Source: Alkalicoccus daliensis (GTDB lineage Bacteria > Bacillota > Bacilli > Bacillales > Salisediminibacteriaceae). Taken from it: DNA of 52,539 nucleotides. Below are positions 17,578-27,544 of this stretch, piece after piece; positions within the stretch are counted from its first letter, which is position 1; each line of letters begins with the position of its first letter. Location: NCBI RefSeq assembly GCF_900103955.1, contig NZ_FNIL01000018.1, forward strand, positions 1-52,539. The letters run 5' to 3'. Position numbers and translations under genes: made by a program. A model generated the notes under the pieces. It saw only the letters and a program-made list of their open reading frames with translations, did no database searches and had not been told where the DNA came from.

Positions 17578-17698
17578 GGCGCCTCATATATCCTTGAGAA
17601 TAGGGCTCAAGAGTCTCTACCGGACCACCTTAAATGGTCTGACTATGAAGGCAGTTTTCTTAGTGATGCAAGCTGGAATTCTGCCTTCGTATTTTTTT
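17578..17698 (+). promoter_or_regulatory. Guanine-type purine riboswitch with terminator (guaA leader)
   Basis: The aptamer spans about 17578-17652, with P1 GCCTCATA/TATGAAGGC, the TCTCTACC core and GACTATGAAG at the 3' side. The J3/1 specificity base is C, which indicates guanine or hypoxanthine rather than adenine. The 3' P1 strand overlaps the terminator arm GAAGGCAG (17647-17654), which pairs with CTGCCTTC (17681-17688) before a T run. In this family ligand binding normally favours P1 and frees or blocks the terminator; here P1 and the terminator stem share bases, so the exact switch needs folding. guaA begins 460 nt downstream. Confidence 0.9.
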
Positions 17699-17732
17699 AT
17701 GCGAAGACAGGAGCCGGCTTTTTTTTTGTAAA

Positions 17733-18090
17733 GCTCTGTTAATGCTCAATGTTGGTAATAGAAAACTTCACTGCAACTGACCTGCCGTGGACGAGCTTCT
17801 CAGCTTCCTCGATTCGCTGCGGGATCTTCCCAGCTCGTTCTTCCACAGGCGTCCGCCGGTTTCCGCTTCGTTCTTTCCTTTGTGAAACAAAAGAAAGAGA
17901 GTGTTTCTATTACAAGATTTCAATCAATAAAACGAAGACAAGGCGATTTTCAAGACGCCTGCGGAAAAAGAAAGCGTGAAGATCATCCCGGACGAAAGGG
18001 AGGGATAGCTGAAGGATTTCTCCGCGGCAAGCGCAGAAAAAGGAGCCGCAGGCGTACTTTTTTTATATCAATATCAGACTTTAACAGAGC
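17733..18090. mobile_element. MITE-like element, 358 bp, with 10-bp terminal inverted repeats
   Basis: The ends are exact inverted repeats, GCTCTGTTAA (17733-17742) and TTAACAGAGC (18081-18090). TTTTGTAAA lies directly before the left end and one base after the right end, compatible with a 9-bp target duplication. There is no credible coding region inside. Parts recur at 2415, 10340, 49490 and 51253. It sits between the riboswitch terminator and guaA, so read-through transcripts must cross it. Confidence 0.7.
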
Positions 18091-18157
18091 CTTTTGTAAA
18101 TGAACAATGTAAATAATAATTATGTAACGGGTGAGGATGGAAAGGAGCCAGGAAATA

Positions 18158-19696
18158 ATGCTGGAAATAAACGAAAAAATTATTGTGTTGGATTTTGGAG
18201 GTCAGTACAATCAGCTGATTGCACGGCGGATCAGAGACCTCGGGGTATTTAGTGAACTGGTTACAAATGAAATTACTGCGGCAGAAGTGAAAGAGATGCA
18301 GCCGAAAGGAATTATTTTTTCCGGCGGACCGGGAAGTGTCTATGCAGATGGAGCACCACAGTGTGATCCTGAAATATTTGATCTGGGAATCCCGGTACTG
18401 GGTATTTGCTACGGCATGCAGCTGATGACACATCATTTTAAAGGGAAAGTTGAAGCTGCGAATCACCGGGAGTATGGAAAAGCTACGATAGATCTGCAGA
18501 ACGAATCACCGCTGTTTAAAGAGCTTCCGCAGCAGCAGACTGTCTGGATGAGCCATGGGGACCTGGTACAGGCGCCGCCGGAAGGTTTTGAAGTGGACGC
18601 TACAAATGTATCAACTCCGGTAGCAGCGATGAGTAATGCTTCCAAAGGAATTTACGGTGTGCAGTTTCACCCGGAAGTAAGAAACACTGAATTTGGTAAT
18701 GACATGCTCCGCAATTTCATGTATGAAATCTGCAAGTGTGACGGAAACTGGACAATGGAAAGCTTTATTGATATGGAAGTCGATAAGATCCGCGAAAGTG
18801 TCGGAGACCGCAAAGTATTATGTGCGTTAAGTGGAGGAGTAGATTCTTCTGTTGTGGCTGCACTTGTACATAAAGCGATCGGTGACCAGCTGATTTGTAT
18901 GTTTATCGACCATGGCCTGCTTCGAAAGGGAGAAGCGGACAGTGTAATGAAAACGTTCGGAGAAGGATTCGATATGAATCTTGTGAAAATTGATGCACAG
19001 GATCGTTTTCTTGGAAAACTTTCAGGCATCAGTGACCCGGAACAGAAGCGCAAAATCATCGGCAACGAATTTATTTATGTATTTGAAGAAGAAGCAACAA
19101 AGCTGGATGGCATCGATTTCCTGGCGCAGGGTACGCTTTACACAGATATTATTGAAAGTGGTACTGCCACGGCACAGACGATCAAATCCCATCACAACGT
19201 CGGAGGCCTTCCGGAAGATATGAAGTTTGATTTAATCGAGCCGCTGAACACGCTATTTAAAGATGAAGTCAGAGTGGTTGGTTCTGAACTTGGCCTTCCG
19301 GATGAAATTGTCTGGCGGCAGCCTTTCCCAGGACCAGGTCTTGGAATTCGTGTACTGGGAGAGATTACAGAAGAAAAGCTGGAGATTGTCAGAGAATCCG
19401 ATCAGATCCTGCGTGACGAAATTAAAAAAGCCGGCCTCGACCGGGAAATCTGGCAGTACTTCACTGCACTTCCTGATATGAGAAGTGTCGGTGTAATGGG
19501 TGACGAGCGTACCTATGATTACACTGTAGGGGTGCGTGCGGTAACTTCAATTGACGGGATGACTTCAGACTGGGCACGTATCCCATATGATGTACTCGAA
19601 ATCATTTCCACCCGGATTGTAAACGAAGTAAAGCATGTTAACCGCGTAGTGTATGATATCACTTCAAAGCCGCCTTCCACGATTGAGTGGGAGTAA
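18158..19696 (+). CDS. guaA: GMP synthase (glutamine-hydrolysing)
   Basis: The product is 512 aa (B. subtilis GuaA is about 513). It converts XMP, ATP and glutamine to GMP. The N-terminal class I amidotransferase domain has Cys84 in GICYGMQ and His171 in VQFHPE. The ATP pyrophosphatase domain has the P-loop SGGVDSSVV (about 225-233), and the C-terminal dimerisation domain ends [12 protein letters not shown] chose ATG 18158, with AAAGGAG about 12 nt upstream, because it aligns with homologue length; GTG 18131 and ATG 18137 are in frame upstream. The riboswitch at 17578 controls it, with the MITE-like element in the leader. Confidence 0.95.
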   Translation: MLEINEKIIVLDFGGQYNQLIARRIRDLGVFSELVTNEITAAEVKEMQPKGIIFSGGPGSVYADGAPQCDPEIFDLGIPVLGICYGMQLMTHHFKGKVEAANHREYGKATIDLQNESPLFKELPQQQTVWMSHGDLVQAPPEGFEVDATNVSTPVAAMSNASKGIYGVQFHPEVRNTEFGNDMLRNFMYEICKCDGNWTMESFIDMEVDKIRESVGDRKVLCALSGGVDSSVVAALVHKAIGDQLICMFIDHGLLRKGEADSVMKTFGEGFDMNLVKIDAQDRFLGKLSGISDPEQKRKIIGNEFIYVFEEEATKLDGIDFLAQGTLYTDIIESGTATAQTIKSHHNVGGLPEDMKFDLIEPLNTLFKDEVRVVGSELGLPDEIVWRQPFPGPGLGIRVLGEITEEKLEIVRESDQILRDEIKKAGLDREIWQYFTALPDMRSVGVMGDERTYDYTVGVRAVTSIDGMTSDWARIPYDVLEIISTRIVNEVKHVNRVVYDITSKPPSTIEWE

Positions 19697-19731
19697 GGTT
19701 ATTCACGAAAGTATTTTAAAAAGTAAGCACT

Positions 19732-19778
19732 AATCATTCGGATTTAGCATTGACATCCCGAATATCACCTGCTAAACT
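19732..19778 (+). promoter_or_regulatory. pbuG promoter with PurBox-like inverted repeat
   Basis: TTGACA (19750-19755) and TAAACT (19773-19778) have 17-nt spacing. ATTCGG (19736-19741) and CCGAAT (19758-19763) form an inverted pair around the -35 box. It resembles PurR boxes but differs from the CGAAC core, so the PurR assignment is tentative. Confidence 0.55.
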
Positions 19779-19802
19779 AAGCTTTGTTAAAAATAATGTC
19801 GA

Positions 19803-19981
19803 ATGTTCGTATAATGTTGGGAATATGGCCCAAGAGTTTCTACCAGACTGCCTTAAATGGTCTGACTACGAATAATGAAATTATTTTATGCAGGTGCTGT
19901 GGAACAGTCTGTATATTATTCCTTCATTATATTGTCAGATGATTCAGGGCCGTCCCAGGTAGAGGGGCGGCTCTTTTTATT
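19803..19981 (+). promoter_or_regulatory. Guanine-type purine riboswitch with terminator (pbuG leader)
   Basis: The aptamer is at about 19803-19876. P1 is TTCGTA/TACGAA, the core is GTTTCTACC, the P3 arm is CCAGAC...GGTCTG, and the J3/1 base in GACTACGAA is C (guanine type). A terminator follows at about 19948-19978: GGGCCGTCCC pairs with GGGGCGGCTC, then TTTTT. The start codon of the permease is 46 bp later. Confidence 0.9.
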
Positions 19982-20026
19982 GCGAAGCATACATCGGCAA
20001 AATATATTCAGTGGGGGAAATCAGGC

Positions 20027-21340
20027 ATGAATCGTTACTTCCAATTCGATGAACTGGAAACAAATTATAACAGAGAGATAATGGGTGGGTTAACTACCTT
20101 CCTGGCAATGGCATACATATTATTTGTGAACCCGTCTATTCTCTCCGGTGCAGGTATGGACGAAGGTGCTGTTTACACTGCCACAGCGTTAGCTGCAGCT
20201 ATCGGTACAATTATTATGGGGCTTCTTGCACGCTATCCGATTGCGCTCGCGCCGGGTATGGGATTGAACGCTTTCTTCACTTATTCTGTAGTGATCGGCC
20301 TTGGCATTCCATGGGAGACTGCGCTGTTGGGTGTTTTCATTTCAGGTATTATCTTTATTATCATTACGCTTATCGGAATTCGCGAAGTAATTATTAATGC
20401 AATTCCGCAGGAGCTTAAATTTGCAGCGGGAGCAGGTATTGGATTATTTATCGCGTTTATCGGGCTGCAGAATGCAGGTATCGTTGCCATGTCCGAAGCT
20501 ACGATGGTCGAACTTGGAAACATGGGTGATCCTGCGACGCTGCTTGCAATTGTCGGTATTGTGATCACTGTAGTGTTTATGAGCCTCGGATTAAGAGGAG
20601 GAATTTTTTACGGACTGGTGCTGACAGCATTAATCGGAGTTTTGACCGGTGTGATTGCTGCTCCGCAGGCAATCGTCGGTTCCGTTCCAAGTCTTGCGCC
20701 TACTTTCGGAGCAGCTTTTGCTCCTTTTGGAGAAATGGCGCTTGGTGAAATTTTTACTTGGCAGCTGATTATCGTTATTTTAACATTCTTATTTGTAGAC
20801 TTTTTTGATACTGCCGGCACACTTTATGCGGTAGCAAACCAGGCAGGTTTCACAAAAGAAAACAAGCTGCCGCGTGCACAGCGTGCGCTGCTTGCTGATT
20901 CTTCTGCTACTTCTATCGGGGCAATTCTTGGTACATCTACTACTACTGCTTATATAGAGTCGACTTCCGGTATTGCAGCAGGTGCCAGGACAGGATTTGC
21001 TTCTTTAGTAACAGGGGCATTATTCTTAATTGCTCTCCTGTTCTCACCGCTGCTTGCAGTCATTACTGATTCAGTAACTGCACCTGCGCTTATCATTGTC
21101 GGCGTGCTTATGGCCGGCTCCATCGCAAATATTGACTGGAAAAAGTTCGAAATTGCCGTTCCGGCTTTCTTTACAATGATTGCTATGCCGCTTACTTACA
21201 GTATCGCCACTGGTATCGCACTTGGGTTCATCATGTATCCAATTACGATGGTGTGTAAGGGAAGAGCGAAAGAAGTCCATCCGATTATGTACGTGCTGTT
21301 TGTAGTCTTTATTTTGTACTTTGTATATTTAGGAGAATAG
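20027..21340 (+). CDS. pbuG: NCS2-family hypoxanthine/guanine permease
   Basis: The product is 437 aa with about 12 to 14 hydrophobic segments. The opening YFQFDELETNYNREIMGGLT followed by TFLAMAYILFVNPSILS is the AzgA/PbuG signature, and FVDFFDTAGTLYAVANQAGF (about 250-270) holds the substrate-site residues of the family. It imports hypoxanthine and guanine by proton symport. The location between guaA and the pur operon matches B. subtilis. The guanine riboswitch in its leader would shut it off when guanine is abundant. Confidence 0.93.
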   Translation: MNRYFQFDELETNYNREIMGGLTTFLAMAYILFVNPSILSGAGMDEGAVYTATALAAAIGTIIMGLLARYPIALAPGMGLNAFFTYSVVIGLGIPWETALLGVFISGIIFIIITLIGIREVIINAIPQELKFAAGAGIGLFIAFIGLQNAGIVAMSEATMVELGNMGDPATLLAIVGIVITVVFMSLGLRGGIFYGLVLTALIGVLTGVIAAPQAIVGSVPSLAPTFGAAFAPFGEMALGEIFTWQLIIVILTFLFVDFFDTAGTLYAVANQAGFTKENKLPRAQRALLADSSATSIGAILGTSTTTAYIESTSGIAAGARTGFASLVTGALFLIALLFSPLLAVITDSVTAPALIIVGVLMAGSIANIDWKKFEIAVPAFFTMIAMPLTYSIATGIALGFIMYPITMVCKGRAKEVHPIMYVLFVVFILYFVYLGE

Positions 21341-21349
21341 GTTGTGAAG

Positions 21350-21386
21350 AGGATCCAGAGCGCAGATACGCACTCTGGATCCTCGT
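21350..21386 (+). terminator. Probable terminator after pbuG
   Basis: AGGATCCAGAG (21350-21360) pairs with CTCTGGATCCT (21373-21383). The T run after it is short, so termination may be inefficient. Confidence 0.6.
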
Positions 21387-21434
21387 TTAATGAGGGGAAT
21401 TTTCATAGGATGTTACAGCCTTACCACAGCTGAA

Positions 21435-21560
21435 GCGCTGTTTTCTGTTAATAGTGGCATTTATCTGTACAGCATAGACGGTTATCTGATTTTAGCAGCA
21501 AGCTTTCTATCAATAGTGCTTTTTTCTGCTATTAAATGAATGTTATCTGATTTTAAAAAG
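21435..21560. repeat. Intergenic repeat with 61-bp spacing, copy 1
   Basis: TTATCTGATTTTA occurs at 21482-21494 and 21543-21555, 61 bp apart, with TTTTCTGTTAATAG upstream. The complement of 35937-36060 has the same words with the same 61-bp spacing. Confidence 0.65.
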
Positions 21561-21774
21561 GGGAAATTCCAAAGAATTCATCGTCAGCAGACAAGAATCT
21601 GTCATTAGCAGCCCTGTAAAAATTTGATGTTACAGAAGCTCTTATCAAACCTAAGCTGCAATAACAATCTCAAGCGAATTGAAATCATTAGGTTCTTCAC
21701 CTAAATATGTAGTTGACAAAAATAAAGAAAGAAAACTGAAGGGAAATGATTGCTTTCAGCGTATTATTATTTAT

Positions 21775-22105
21775 CTTTATGGCAGGGGTTTCTCCTGCGC
21801 TTACCGGCGGAAGGTTGGCGTGGGTCTCCTCTTCAGCTATTTCACAACGCCTGCCGGATACAACAAAATAAGAGGAGCATGGATCCGCGCAGCCACATCC
21901 ATCGCGGAAAAGCCCGCGGGATCGATGCAAAACCCTGGCTGGCTCCCCTTGTGCTTTTGAGAGAATGTCCAGAAAAAATGTTTGGACATTCTCCAACTGA
22001 TTTCGCTTACATCCCGCAGTACACGCCGGACACACCGACAAAATTAGTCGAGAACAAGCCCTTGAGTAAGCCTCTCCAAAAAGTAGTTCAATACGATTAC
22101 TTCTT
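21775..22105. repeat. Dispersed repeat copy with internal hairpin
   Basis: CTTCAGCTATTTC (about 21830) matches 374-390, and 22035-22080 matches the complement of 2149-2187. A perfect 10-bp hairpin sits inside (21961-21970 with 21984-21993). Long frames on either strand here are not protein-like. Apart from this and the 61-bp repeat, 21390-22270 shows no gene. Confidence 0.55.
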
Positions 22106-22281
22106 TTTAGCAAAACTTTTATTTCGCAATTAGGCAATAGAAAAGAGGAACGGTGAGAAAGAAGCAAAATTTGAAATTTTCCTGACACTGCCGAGAGAAA
22201 AATCATCACAATGACTCTCTGAGCATCCAGCTGAAATATGATAAAATAAAAGCGCAGCAGAATGGAAAGGCAGGGAAAAGA

Positions 22282-22464
22282 ATGGGCAGAAAGAAGAAAT
22301 TTTATGTGGATGAAAAAGAAACAATTGATGCCTGTCTGGCGCGCATGAAACAGGAAGGCTATATCCCGGTACGGAGAATGGAAGAACCGGTGCTCAAAGA
22401 AACAAAAAAAGGCGTCGAAGTAGCTTATCAGCGCATTGTTTTTGAAGGGAAGCCGGTAGAGTAA
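22282..22464 (+). CDS. yebG: NETI motif-containing protein
   Basis: The product is 60 aa: a basic start MGRKKKFYV, then DEKETIDACLARMKQEGYIP, where KETI stands for the family's NETI motif, then VRRMEEPVLKE and a charged C-terminus. The function is unknown. Length, sequence and position directly before purE all fit YebG of B. subtilis. AAGGCAGGGA precedes the ATG. It is transcribed before the pur promoter and is therefore probably separate from the pur operon. Confidence 0.85.
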   Translation: MGRKKKFYVDEKETIDACLARMKQEGYIPVRRMEEPVLKETKKGVEVAYQRIVFEGKPVE

Positions 22465-22538
22465 CAGTACTATCCTAAAAAAGGAAATTTTCAGTGCTTT
22501 TATCCAAAAAAGCGAGAAAATTCCGGGGGTTACTACCA

Positions 22539-22615
22539 AAAGACGAACAATAGAATCTTATGCATTATTAAATGTTCGAAAATAGTTGACGGTCTTCCCC
22601 GAAAATTGATATGAT
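22539..22615 (+). promoter_or_regulatory. pur operon promoter with two inverted PurR boxes
   Basis: Box 1 AAAGACGAACAAT (22539-22551) and box 2 AATGTTCGAAAAT (22571-22583) carry the CGAAC core in opposite orientation, the arrangement bound by PurR in Bacillus. The promoter follows at once: TTGACG (22586-22591), 18 nt, TATGAT (22610-22615). Confidence 0.8.
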
Positions 22616-22631
22616 AACAATAGATTAATAC

Positions 22632-22848
22632 GAAACCTCATATAATATCAGGAATACGGCCTGAGAGTATCTACCTGCGACCGCAAATCAGCAGACTATG
22701 AGGGACGAGATACATAATAGAAGAGAGACGAAGATGCAAGCTGTATCTTCTGCCTCGCTGTGCATGCAGGAGCATGTGCGATATTCTGACAAAGTCGTGT
22801 GTCTTATCGTTCCCTCAAACGTAGCAGGCGGACGGTAAGGCATTTTTT
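22632..22848 (+). promoter_or_regulatory. Guanine-type purine riboswitch with terminator (pur operon leader)
   Basis: The aptamer is at about 22632-22704: P1 CCTCATA/TATGAGG, the ATCTACC core, and C in GACTATGAGG (guanine type). The terminator is a long stem, TGTCTTATCGT (22800-22810) with ACGGTAAGGCA (22832-22842), then six T. GAGGGACGAGATA after the aptamer can pair with TATCGTTCCCTC in the terminator, a plausible antiterminator that P1 formation would prevent. Confidence 0.92.
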
Positions 22849-22944
22849 GTGGCGTAAATAAGGAATAAGCACCTGTGAATGTCTGTACTGAAGGAAATTA
22901 CTTAATAGAAAAAATGTATTTTAATGAATTGAAGGAGGCACAAC

Positions 22945-23430
22945 ATGTCAGCAAGAGTTGGAGTCATTATGGGATCTACCTCAGACTGGGAAACAATGCG
23001 CCATACGACAGAAACGCTGGAGGAGCTGGAAGTTCCATTTGAAGCGAAAGTAGTATCTGCCCACCGCACTCCGGATTTAATGTTTCAATACGCTGAGGAG
23101 GCGCGGGGAAGAGGGGTTGAAGTAATCATTGCCGGCGCAGGAGGAGCAGCACATCTGCCGGGAATGGTAGCCGCGAAAACAACGCTTCCCGTCATCGGCG
23201 TTCCTGTTCAGTCAAAAGCGCTGAACGGCATGGACTCACTTCTTTCGATCGTGCAGATGCCTGCGGGCGTACCGGTAGCGACTGTTGCGATCGGCAGAGC
23301 AGGAGCTGCAAATGCAGCCCTTCTAGCGGCCCAGCAGCTTTCTGTGCATGATAAAGCAATTCAGGAAAGGCTGGAAGAAAGACGCAGGAAAAAACAGGAG
23401 GAAGTTATAGAACAGGGGGATTTACTATGA
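22945..23430 (+). CDS. purE: N5-carboxyaminoimidazole ribonucleotide mutase
   Basis: The product is 161 aa, class I PurE. It moves the carboxyl group of N5-CAIR to C4 to make [14 protein letters not shown] (residues 6-15), VVSAHRTPD (about 37-45) and [13 protein letters not shown] (about 67-79) are the conserved substrate-binding segments. It is the first gene of the pur operon, with GGAGGC before the ATG, and overlaps purK by ATGA. Confidence 0.96.
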   Translation: MSARVGVIMGSTSDWETMRHTTETLEELEVPFEAKVVSAHRTPDLMFQYAEEARGRGVEVIIAGAGGAAHLPGMVAAKTTLPVIGVPVQSKALNGMDSLLSIVQMPAGVPVATVAIGRAGAANAALLAAQQLSVHDKAIQERLEERRRKKQEEVIEQGDLL

Positions 23431-24587
23431 GCGGTCAGGGGAAATTTATCGTTCCGCCGGCAGTAATAGGGATTCTTGGCGGAGGCCAGCTCGGCAGGAT
23501 GATGGCTGTTTCTGCCCGGGAGATGGGGTACCGGATTGCCGTAATGGAACCGAAAGAAGATTCTCCGTGCGGAATGATTGCGGACCATGAAGTAGTCGCA
23601 TCATATGATGATCAGCTCGGCGCGAAAAAACTGGCCGATGTCTGTGACGTTCTCACCTATGAATTTGAAAACATTACTGCGGAAACGGCAGCTTACCTGG
23701 AAAAGACGATGTATCTCCCCCAGGGCAGTGAGCTTCTGCAGATAAGTCAGGACAGGCTGAAAGAAAAAGAAATGATCTCCAGTTATGACATTCCGGTCGC
23801 ACCTTATCAGGCTGTTTACACTTTTGCGCAGCTGAAAGAGGCAGCAGAGGAAATCGGCCTGCCTGCAGTATTGAAAACAACACGCGGCGGCTATGATGGA
23901 AAAGGCCAGTATATGCTGAAAGAACAAGACGACATTCATAAAAGCTGGCAGCTCTTGAAAGAAGCAGCACCGCTTGTGCTGGAAAAGAAAATGGACTTTG
24001 ATCTCGAAGTATCCGTGATTATGACACGCAGTACAAATGGGGAAATGAGTGTTTTTCCAATCGGGGAAAATGTTCACCGCAATGGCGTGCTCCACCAGAC
24101 AATTGTACCGGCAAGAATTTCGCAGGAAGCGGAAGAAAAAGCAGAAGTGCTTGCCCGCAGGCTGGCAGAATCAATCGAACTGGTCGGCACGCTGGCAGTG
24201 GAAATGTTCGTACTCGGCAATGATATCTATGTAAACGAAATTGCGCCGCGTCCGCACAATTCAGGTCATTATACGATCAATGCCTGCGAAACATCACAGT
24301 TTGAGCAGCATATCAGAGCAATCTGCGGGTGGCCGCTCGGTTCTACAAAATTGTTAAAACCGACGGTAATGGTAAATCTGCTTGGACAACATGTTGAACC
24401 TTATTTAGCGCAGCACAGTTCGCTGCCGCCGGCACATGTACACTTATATGGAAAAGAGGAAGCGAAGCAGGGCCGCAAGATGGGCCATGTAACTTTTTTA
24501 ACAGATGACATAGAAGAACTGCTGAAAACAATTGATGCATCACCAATATGGAAACAAACAGAGCTTACAGGAGGCCAATCATTATGA
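23427..24587 (+). CDS. purK: 5-(carboxyamino)imidazole ribonucleotide synthase
   Basis: The product is 386 aa, an ATP-grasp enzyme that carboxylates AIR with bicarbonate and ATP to N5-CAIR for Pur[15 protein letters not shown] (about 15-28) is the N-terminal nucleotide-fold motif, [11 protein letters not shown] (about 150-160) the flexible ATP-grasp loop, and [14 protein letters not shown] (about 270-283) the metal and substrate site. It overlaps purE by four bases and purB by four bases. Confidence 0.95.
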   Translation: MSGQGKFIVPPAVIGILGGGQLGRMMAVSAREMGYRIAVMEPKEDSPCGMIADHEVVASYDDQLGAKKLADVCDVLTYEFENITAETAAYLEKTMYLPQGSELLQISQDRLKEKEMISSYDIPVAPYQAVYTFAQLKEAAEEIGLPAVLKTTRGGYDGKGQYMLKEQDDIHKSWQLLKEAAPLVLEKKMDFDLEVSVIMTRSTNGEMSVFPIGENVHRNGVLHQTIVPARISQEAEEKAEVLARRLAESIELVGTLAVEMFVLGNDIYVNEIAPRPHNSGHYTINACETSQFEQHIRAICGWPLGSTKLLKPTVMVNLLGQHVEPYLAQHSSLPPAHVHLYGKEEAKQGRKMGHVTFLTDDIEELLKTIDASPIWKQTELTGGQSL

Positions 24588-25882
24588 TCGAACGTTATAC
24601 ACGCCCGGAAATGGGCAGCATCTGGAAAGATGAAAACCGTTATCAGGCGTGGCTGGAAGTAGAAATTCTTGCATGTGAAGCTTGGGCGGAACTGGGTGAT
24701 ATCCCAAAAGAGGATACAGTGAAAATCCGGGAAAATGCTTCATTTGATGTAAAACGAATTCTGGAAATAGAAGAAGAAACCCGGCATGATGTTGTCGCGT
24801 TTACCCGGGCAGTGTCGGAAACCCTTGGTCCGGAACGGAAATGGGTACACTATGGCTTAACTTCCACCGACGTAGTAGACACGGCATTATCCTATATGCT
24901 GCTGCAGGCAAACAATATTATTGAAGCAGATATCCGCCGCTTTATCGACATATTAAAGACAAAAGCACAGGAGCATAAGCATACTGTAATGATGGGGCGT
25001 ACGCACGGCGTGCACGCTGAGCCCACGACCTTCGGATTGAAGCTTGCGCTGTGGCATGAAGAAATGAAGCGGAATCTGGAACGGTTTCTTCAGGCGAAAG
25101 AAACAGTGCGTGTCGGAAAGCTTTCCGGCGCAGTAGGTACATACGCAAATATTGATCCTTCTGTGGAAACATATGTATGTCGTGGTCTTGGGCTGGAAGC
25201 TTCTCCTATTTCCACGCAGACTTTGCAGCGTGACCGGCACGCGCACTACATTGCAACGCTCTCTTTGATTGGTTCTTCGATTGAAAAAATGGCAGTGGAA
25301 ATCCGCGGTCTTCAGAAAAGTGAAACCCGGGAAGTAGAGGAATTTTTCGCAAAAGGACAGAAAGGCTCTTCCGCAATGCCGCATAAACGAAATCCAATTG
25401 GCTCAGAAAATATGACCGGGCTGGCAAGAATTTTACGCGGACATGTAGTCACTGCTTATGAAAATGTGGCTCTTTGGCACGAGCGGGATATTTCCCACTC
25501 CTCTGCGGAAAGAATTATGCTTCCGGACGCGACGATTGCACTAAATTATATGCTGAACCGTTTTGGAAATATCGTAAAGAACCTGACCGTTTTTCCGGAG
25601 AACATGAAACGCAACATGAGCCGGACCTACGGATTAATTTATTCCCAGCGTGTGCTGCTTTCTTTAATTGATAAAGGAATGGCGCGGGAAGAAGCGTATG
25701 ATTTAGTTCAGCCGAAAGCTATGCAGGCTTGGGAGGAAGCGAAACAGTTCCGCGAATTAGTAGAAGCGGACAACGCAATTACAGATAAGCTTTCCTCCGC
25801 AGAACTCGATGACTGCTTTGACTACCGTCACCATCTGAAGCATGTAGATATGATTTTTGACCGTCTTGGTTTAAACGAATAG
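24584..25882 (+). CDS. purB: Adenylosuccinate lyase
   Basis: The product is 432 aa. It acts twice in purine synthesis, splitting SAICAR to AICAR and adenylosuccinate to AMP with release of fumarate. The superfamily signature [15 protein letters not shown] is at about residues 262-276, with [14 protein letters not shown] (about 138-151) forming another part of the tetrameric active site. ATG 24584 overlaps the purK stop and has AGGAGG 8 nt upstream; a longer frame from 24548 lacks support. Confidence 0.96.
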   Translation: MIERYTRPEMGSIWKDENRYQAWLEVEILACEAWAELGDIPKEDTVKIRENASFDVKRILEIEEETRHDVVAFTRAVSETLGPERKWVHYGLTSTDVVDTALSYMLLQANNIIEADIRRFIDILKTKAQEHKHTVMMGRTHGVHAEPTTFGLKLALWHEEMKRNLERFLQAKETVRVGKLSGAVGTYANIDPSVETYVCRGLGLEASPISTQTLQRDRHAHYIATLSLIGSSIEKMAVEIRGLQKSETREVEEFFAKGQKGSSAMPHKRNPIGSENMTGLARILRGHVVTAYENVALWHERDISHSSAERIMLPDATIALNYMLNRFGNIVKNLTVFPENMKRNMSRTYGLIYSQRVLLSLIDKGMAREEAYDLVQPKAMQAWEEAKQFRELVEADNAITDKLSSAELDDCFDYRHHLKHVDMIFDRLGLNE

Positions 25883-25899
25883 AAAAAGGGGTGCGCTGC

Positions 25900-26604
25900 A
25901 TGGAATCAACCTGCTTATACGAAGGGAAAGCAAAGCGGATTTTTACGACAGAAGATCCGGATATACTAAGAATTGCCTACAAGGATGATGCAACTGCTTT
26001 TAACGGCGAGAAAAAAGAAGTACTGGAAGGAAAAGGCCGTTTAAATAATGAGATCAGCTCCCTTATTTTTACGCGCCTGCGGGAAGCCGGGGTGGAAAGC
26101 CATTTCGTAAAAAGACTTTCTTCCACAGAGCAGCTCGTACGTCATGTGGAAATTGTACCTTTGGAAGTAGTAGTGCGAAATATTGCAGCCGGCAGCCTGG
26201 TAAAGCGTACCGGATTTGCACGCGGCACAAAAATGAAGCATCCGATCGTTGAATTTTATTATAAAGACGATGAACTGGGAGATCCGCTGCTGAATAACGC
26301 CCACATCGCTGCACTGGAGCTCGCATCACCGGAAGAGCTGAGCAGGATGACAGAAATGGCACTGCAGGTCAATCAGGAGCTGCAGCAGGTGTTTGAAGAT
26401 GCCGGCATTGATATCGTTGATTTTAAGCTGGAGTTCGGACGGAAAAACGGCGAGATTCTGCTTGCAGATGAGATTTCTCCGGATACCTGCCGTTTATGGG
26501 ATAAAGAAACTGGCGATTCCTTTGATAAAGATTTATTCCGTTTCCAGCAGGGAAGCCTGCAGGATGGATACGAGACTATACTACAACGTCTAGGAGGACG
26601 ATGA
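25900..26604 (+). CDS. purC: SAICAR synthetase
   Basis: The product is 234 aa. It joins CAIR and aspartate using ATP. LYEGKAKRIF (residues 6-15) is the ATP loop, VVVRNIAAGSLVKR (about 89-102) and LADEISPDTCRLWD (about 189-202) are family motifs. ATG 25900 fits homologue length and has AAAGGGG at a suitable distance; GTG 25891 is possible. The stop overlaps the purS start region. Confidence 0.95.
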   Translation: MESTCLYEGKAKRIFTTEDPDILRIAYKDDATAFNGEKKEVLEGKGRLNNEISSLIFTRLREAGVESHFVKRLSSTEQLVRHVEIVPLEVVVRNIAAGSLVKRTGFARGTKMKHPIVEFYYKDDELGDPLLNNAHIAALELASPEELSRMTEMALQVNQELQQVFEDAGIDIVDFKLEFGRKNGEILLADEISPDTCRLWDKETGDSFDKDLFRFQQGSLQDGYETILQRLGGR

Positions 26605-26606
26605 TG

Positions 26607-26864
26607 ATGACATTTGAAGTCACAATTTATGTAACTTGGAAAAATGGTGTACTGGATCCGCAGGGAGCTGCAGTTACAGAATCGCTTCATAAGCTTGGCT
26701 ATGAAGGAGTAGAGTCAGTATCTATCAGCAAGATGATGCAGGTGCGTTTAACAGCAGAAAAGGAAGAAGTAGAAGCGCAGGTAACAGAAATGTGTGAAAA
26801 GCTTCTGGCAAACCCGGTAATTGAAGATTATACCTTTGAAATCGAGGAGGTTATCTCCTTATGA
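26607..26864 (+). CDS. purS: FGAM synthase subunit PurS
   Basis: The product is 85 aa. PurS bridges PurL and PurQ in the FGAM synthase complex of Bacillus and helps pass ammonia. LDPQGAAV and [20 protein letters not shown] are the conserved segments. Three consecutive ATGs (26601, 26604, 26607) follow AGGAGG; the third has the best spacing (9 nt) and matches the family length of about 84. Confidence 0.93.
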   Translation: MTFEVTIYVTWKNGVLDPQGAAVTESLHKLGYEGVESVSISKMMQVRLTAEKEEVEAQVTEMCEKLLANPVIEDYTFEIEEVISL

Positions 26865-27544
26865 AGTTTGCAGTGATCATGTTTCCCGGGTCCAACTGTG
26901 ACCTGGATATGTTCCATGCCATTCAGGATGGAATCGGTGAAGAGGTTTCCTATGTCTGGCACAATGACACCAATCTCGACGAGTATGACGGCGTACTGCT
27001 GCCGGGAGGTTTTTCCTATGGAGACTATCTCCGTGCCGGAGCGATTGCACACTTCTCCCCAATCATGGAAGCTGTAAAGAAAGCTGCGGCAGAAGGAAAG
27101 CCGGTGCTTGGGGTATGCAACGGATTTCAGGTGCTTTTGGAAAGCGGACTTCTTCCCGGAGCGATGCGCAGAAACGAAAACCTTCATTTTATATGCAAAA
27201 ATGCCGCACTGCAGGTGGAAAATACAGAAACAATGTTTACACGAAGCTATGCACCGGGACAGGAAGTAATTATTCCCGTGGCGCACGGTGAAGGCAACTA
27301 CTATTGTGATGAGAAAACACTCGCAGCATTAAAAGAAAACAATCAGATTGCTTTTACGTATAAGCAGAATCAAAATGGCTCTGTTGCTGATATCGCAGGG
27401 ATTACCAATGAAGCTGGAAATGTGCTCGGCATGATGCCGCACCCCGAACGTGCGATGGAAACACTGCTGGGATCAGAGGATGGAAAAAAATTGTTTGAAT
27501 CGATCGTGAAGGAGTGGAAAGATAAGCATGCAATTACTACGTGA
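26861..27544 (+). CDS. purQ: FGAM synthase subunit PurQ (glutaminase)
   Basis: The product is 227 aa, a class I glutamine amidotransferase that supplies ammonia to Pur[10 protein letters not shown] is at the N-terminus, the nucleophile Cys is in GVCNGFQ (about residues 84-90), and the His/Glu pair is in [10 protein letters not shown] (about 190-199). It overlaps purS by ATGA and purL by 17 bp. Confidence 0.95.
   Translation: MKFAVIMFPGSNCDLDMFHAIQDGIGEEVSYVWHNDTNLDEYDGVLLPGGFSYGDYLRAGAIAHFSPIMEAVKKAAAEGKPVLGVCNGFQVLLESGLLPGAMRRNENLHFICKNAALQVENTETMFTRSYAPGQEVIIPVAHGEGNYYCDEKTLAALKENNQIAFTYKQNQNGSVADIAGITNEAGNVLGMMPHPERAMETLLGSEDGKKLFESIVKEWKDKHAITT

Noticed and set aside
17578-17652. Adenine-type riboswitch before guaA
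   Set aside because: The J3/1 specificity base in GACTATG is C, not T, in all three purine aptamers, which indicates guanine type.
21697-22539. Long reverse-strand frame of 280 codons
   Set aside because: It runs through repeat sequence and over yebG, has no protein-like composition and no ribosome site.
27528-27544. Frameshift or mis-start at the purQ-purL overlap
   Set aside because: The 17-bp overlap leaves both proteins at normal length with intact motifs, so it is ordinary operon packing.
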